From Cellulosimicrobium arenosum (GTDB lineage: Bacteria > Actinomycetota > Actinomycetes > Actinomycetales > Cellulomonadaceae): a stretch of 35,593 nt of DNA. Every line of letters begins with the position of its first letter. Position 1 is the stretch's first letter. Positions 33,672 to 35,593 of the stretch are shown piece by piece. Under the pieces are notes generated by a model. That model ran no database searches. It had not been told where the DNA came from and saw only the letters and a list, made by a program, of their open reading frames with translations. The stretch is from the NCBI RefSeq assembly GCF_014837295.1, contig NZ_JACYHB010000020.1:1-35593 (forward strand). The letters run 5' to 3'. Made by a program: the position numbers and the translations under genes.

Positions 33672-34508
33672 TCAGGAGGCGGCCGCGACCCCGTGCCGCC
33701 AGTAGCCCACGAAGTCGATGTTCCCCTTCGGCACGCCACGCTCGGCCACCAGGTGTCTGCGGACGCCGGTCACGAGCCCGGACTCCCCCACCGCGTAGGC
33801 GTACACCTCCCCCGACGGAAGGTCCGCCGAGCGCACCGCGTCGAGCGCCAGGCCCCCGGGCACGGCCTCGTGCCCGGGCTCTGCGGCCGTGCTCCGGCCG
33901 GCGCCGTGGCGGGGGATCCATCGCAGCTCCACTCCCGCAGGGACGCGGAACTCCTGCGCGTCGCCATCCTCGGGGATCTCCACCAGCGCGAGTCCGCGCG
34001 CGTCGTCGGGCAGGGACTCGCAGATGCCCGCGACGGCGGGCAGACCGGTCTCGTCCGCGACCAGCAGCGTCCAGTCGTGCGGGGCGCGAGGGTTGTACCC
34101 GATGCCCTGGTCGAGCAGGCCCACGCGGTCGCCGGGCCGGGCGGAGAGCGCGAACGACGAGGCCGGTCCCGTGTCGCCGTGGACGACGAAGTCTACGTCG
34201 AGCTCGTGCAGGTCCGGCCGCACCGCGCGCACCGTGTAGTTGCGCACGAAGGGTCGCTGCGCCTTGGGCGTCGCGCGGTACTGCACGTACCACATGCCCG
34301 ACGAGCGGGTCGGGAGCCGCAGCGAGTCCTGGTCCGGTCGTGGCAGGAACAGGCGGAACCACTGGTCGAACCCCATCGGAGCGAAGTGCTCCATGCCCTC
34401 GCCCCCGAGCGTCACCCGCACCATGCTCGGGGTGACCCGTTTGCTGCCGACGACGTCGAGAGTCAGGACGTGCGCGTCAGCCGGCTTCACCATCTTGAAG
34501 TTCGCCAC
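33672..34508 (-). CDS. Siderophore-interacting flavoprotein (ViuB/SIP family)
   Basis: 278 aa. The FAD-binding beta-barrel has RNYTVRAVRPD (flavin RxYT/S motif) and DFVVHGDTGPASSFALSARPGD, followed by a ferredoxin-reductase-like NAD(P) half ending GNIDFVGYWRHG. Such enzymes reduce ferric siderophores in the cytoplasm to release iron. The GTG at 34508 is preferred: an iron box and a -10 lie immediately upstream, and the upstream in-frame codons are rich in Arg/Gly and unlike the family. No siderophore uptake or synthesis genes are in this window, so it is an isolated iron-regulated gene. Confidence 0.93.
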   Translation of the reverse strand: MANFKMVKPADAHVLTLDVVGSKRVTPSMVRVTLGGEGMEHFAPMGFDQWFRLFLPRPDQDSLRLPTRSSGMWYVQYRATPKAQRPFVRNYTVRAVRPDLHELDVDFVVHGDTGPASSFALSARPGDRVGLLDQGIGYNPRAPHDWTLLVADETGLPAVAGICESLPDDARGLALVEIPEDGDAQEFRVPAGVELRWIPRHGAGRSTAAEPGHEAVPGGLALDAVRSADLPSGEVYAYAVGESGLVTGVRRHLVAERGVPKGNIDFVGYWRHGVAAAS

Positions 34509-34512
34509 GCAG

Positions 34513-34528
34513 GTGAGGCTATCCTCAC
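34513..34528 (-). promoter_or_regulatory. Iron box and leaderless promoter of the SIP gene
   Basis: GTGAGG-CTAT-CCTCAC is a perfect inverted repeat resembling the AGGnnAnCCT core of DtxR/IdeR boxes. On the minus strand it contains TAGCCT (34521-34516), 7 nt before the GTG at 34508. Iron-loaded repressor would thus cover the -10. Confidence 0.65.
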
Positions 34529-34574
34529 ACCGCCCGTCGCGTCGACGCCGTCCACGACCTGTCATGCTCGACAC

Positions 34575-34793
34575 GTGGAGATCCCCGTCGCCTGGTCCGC
34601 CCTGCTGGTCGTGACCGCGCTGTGGAACGTGCTGATCTGGCCGCGGTTCTGGCGACGCATCGCCAAGGACCCGCGCTCGCGCGACGCCGACGGCCGCGCC
34701 ACGCGCTTCTACACCGTGCACGCCGCACTCATCGGCGTCTCGCTGGCGCTCGGTCTGGCCGTCGGGGTGCTCGGAGTGATCACGCTCGTCTGA
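34575..34793 (+). CDS. SCO4848-family small membrane protein
   Basis: 72 aa with two helices: about 5-24 (VAWSALLVVTALWNVLIWPR) and 48-70, joined by a basic loop RRIAKDPRSRDADGRATRFYTVH. The pattern, including the WPRF and FYTVHAALIGVSL segments, matches the actinobacterial SCO4848 family of unknown function. The GTG has CATGCT 6 nt upstream, a weak leaderless match. Divergent from the SIP gene, whose iron box lies 47 nt away. Confidence 0.75.
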   Translation: MEIPVAWSALLVVTALWNVLIWPRFWRRIAKDPRSRDADGRATRFYTVHAALIGVSLALGLAVGVLGVITLV

Positions 34794-34805
34794 GCGCGGC
34801 GGTGC

Positions 34806-35219
34806 TCACAGGCGTCGCAGGCCGGCGAGCCGCTCGGGGTTGCGGAAGACGAGGATCCGCGCGACACGTTCGCCGTCGAACTCCGCCGTCCCCGCCATGA
34901 CCGGTGTGCCCGCGGCGGACCGCACGACACCCGTCGCACCGTTGAGCACGGCGTCGCCGTCGGACAGGACGGGAGGGAAGTTCTCGAGCGCGACGAGTGC
35001 GGTGAGCTCGACGAACGCCGACTCCCCGAGGCCGGTCAGCAGCTCGGCCGCGAGCGCGTCGGGGACGGTCGGCGGCGTCGCGGTGGCAGCCTGCGCGTTC
35101 GCGCCGGTACCCATCAGGACACGCTGCCGGCGGCAGGTGTGACACGGGAGCAGGAGGTCGGCCGAGACGTGTGTCACACCCGGCAGCTCGCAGCGGTCGA
35201 GCGCGTCACGGTGAATCAC
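34806..35219 (-). pseudogene. Chimeric remnant: decarboxylase-like segment fused to an ECF41 sigma-factor tail
   Basis: The open frame runs about 137 codons, or 102 from the ATG at 35114. Residues like VPDALAAELLTGLGESAFVELTALVALEN match the C-terminal half of a carboxymuconolactone-decarboxylase family protein. The following VLNGATGVVRSAAGTPVM and RVARILVFRNPERLAGL match the SnoaL-like C-terminus of ECF41 (SigJ-type) sigma factors. These two genes are known neighbours in one operon, so a deletion joining them in frame is the simplest explanation. The rest of both is missing. A real fusion gene is less likely. No good Shine-Dalgarno is present. It converges with the SCO4848 gene, 12 nt away. 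Confidence 0.55.
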
Positions 35220-35230
35220 ACCGGGACACG

Positions 35231-35464
35231 TCAGGGCCGGCGCGTGCGCCGCTCGTTGCCTCGACGGTAGTTGCCGGTCGCCCGGGCGAGCAGGAGTTGG
35301 ACCTCGTGCTCGTCGCCACGGCCCTCGGCTAGCTCGAGCGCGGGTACGAGGCGTGCCGCCGCGGTCCCGGCGACGGTCACGACCACGCGCCCGCCACGCG
35401 ACACGCGGACTCGTCCGTCGGCGGTCACCTGGTGCGCGAACGGATCGGTGAAGTCGTCGGCCAT
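35231..35464 (-). CDS. Small conserved hypothetical protein (77 aa)
   Basis: MADDFTDPFAHQVTADGRVRVSRGGRVVVTVAGTAAARLV, then VQLLLARATGNYRRGNERR. I recall similar small actinobacterial proteins but no named family or function. A predicted beta-rich first half is followed by a basic helix. AGGAG with 6 nt spacing precedes the ATG, which supports translation. Its start lies 14 nt from the stop of the transposase fragment on the same strand, so its original promoter may be displaced by the IS element. Confidence 0.7.
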   Translation of the reverse strand: MADDFTDPFAHQVTADGRVRVSRGGRVVVTVAGTAAARLVPALELAEGRGDEHEVQLLLARATGNYRRGNERRTRRP

Positions 35465-35478
35465 GGGAATCTCCTATG

Positions 35479-35593
35479 TCAAGCGGCGGCGGGCATGGCT
35501 GCGTCGGGTGCCGCTGCCATGCCGTGGTTGAGGGTGTTGTAGACGGTGCGGGCGAGCTGGCGTCGTAGACAGCGGTAGGTCTCGGTGGACGTC
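35479..35593 (-). mobile_element. 3' end of an IS110-family-like transposase (partial, runs off the window)
   Basis: The last 38 codons before TGA read TSTETYRCLRRQLARTVYNT and LNHGMAAAPDAAMPAAA. The RCLRRQLARxVYxxL pattern is the usual C-terminal end of IS110-type DEDD transposases. The rest, and the IS boundary, lie beyond the right edge. The Ala/Pro tail is not distinctive. Family moderately sure. Confidence 0.6.

Noticed and set aside
29534-33739. A very long minus-strand frame across mqo, the regulator and the desaturase
   Set aside because: It mirrors three recognised plus-strand genes and crosses their promoters and terminators.
1-35593. CRISPR arrays, prophage, tRNA or rRNA genes
   Set aside because: No spaced direct repeats, phage structural genes, cloverleaf folds or rRNA signatures were seen.

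Overview
This is a very GC-rich stretch from an actinobacterium. S20, LeuRS, Mqo, the LigD domain order POL-PE-LIG and the SCO4848-type membrane protein all fit, and I infer Micrococcales near Cellulomonadaceae/Promicromonosporaceae. Coding density is high. I found no tRNA, rRNA, CRISPR array or prophage. A transposase is cut by the right edge.

Layout. Positions 1-1309 carry an orphan PemK/MazF-family protein and rpsT. A perfect hairpin then separates them from a minus-strand housekeeping block read leuS > degV > comEA > comEC > holA (10084 down to 1469). From 10.2 to 19.0 kb come a YbjQ protein, a VKOR-type membrane protein, an MFS efflux pump, an MntR-type metal regulator, a membrane-anchored YceI protein, an exported metallophosphoesterase, and a drug-efflux MFS with a divergent TetR and an operator between them. 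From 18.6 to 24.0 kb lies a DNA end-joining island: ku (minus) and ligD (plus) flank a DUF1905 gene and a small alarmone synthetase, with a VOC gene behind ku and a cytosine-deaminase-like amidohydrolase behind ligD. From 25.3 to 29.4 kb are VOC, oxidoreductase, cupin, a second drug MFS and a PNPOx-like enzyme. From 29.5 to 34.8 kb are mqo, a GlxA-type regulator, a fatty-acid desaturase, a siderophore-interacting flavoprotein under an iron box, and two small membrane proteins. The right edge looks decayed: an apparent chimera of a carboxymuconolactone decarboxylase and an ECF41 sigma tail, a small conserved gene, and the 3' end of an IS110-type transposase.

Most noteworthy: (1) ku and ligD carry the same 15-mer ending exactly 4 nt before each start codon; (2) a perfect 28-bp inverted repeat lies inside the ligD linker; (3) a monofunctional (p)ppGpp synthetase sits inside the end-joining island; (4) many genes show a TANNNT hexamer 6-7 nt before the start codon, implying leaderless transcripts and fixing several starts; (5) the decayed ECF41/decarboxylase remnant beside the IS element. 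The clearest candidate for an undescribed system is the ku-DUF1905-synthetase-ligD arrangement with its shared leader motif; this is inference from layout, not demonstrated function.
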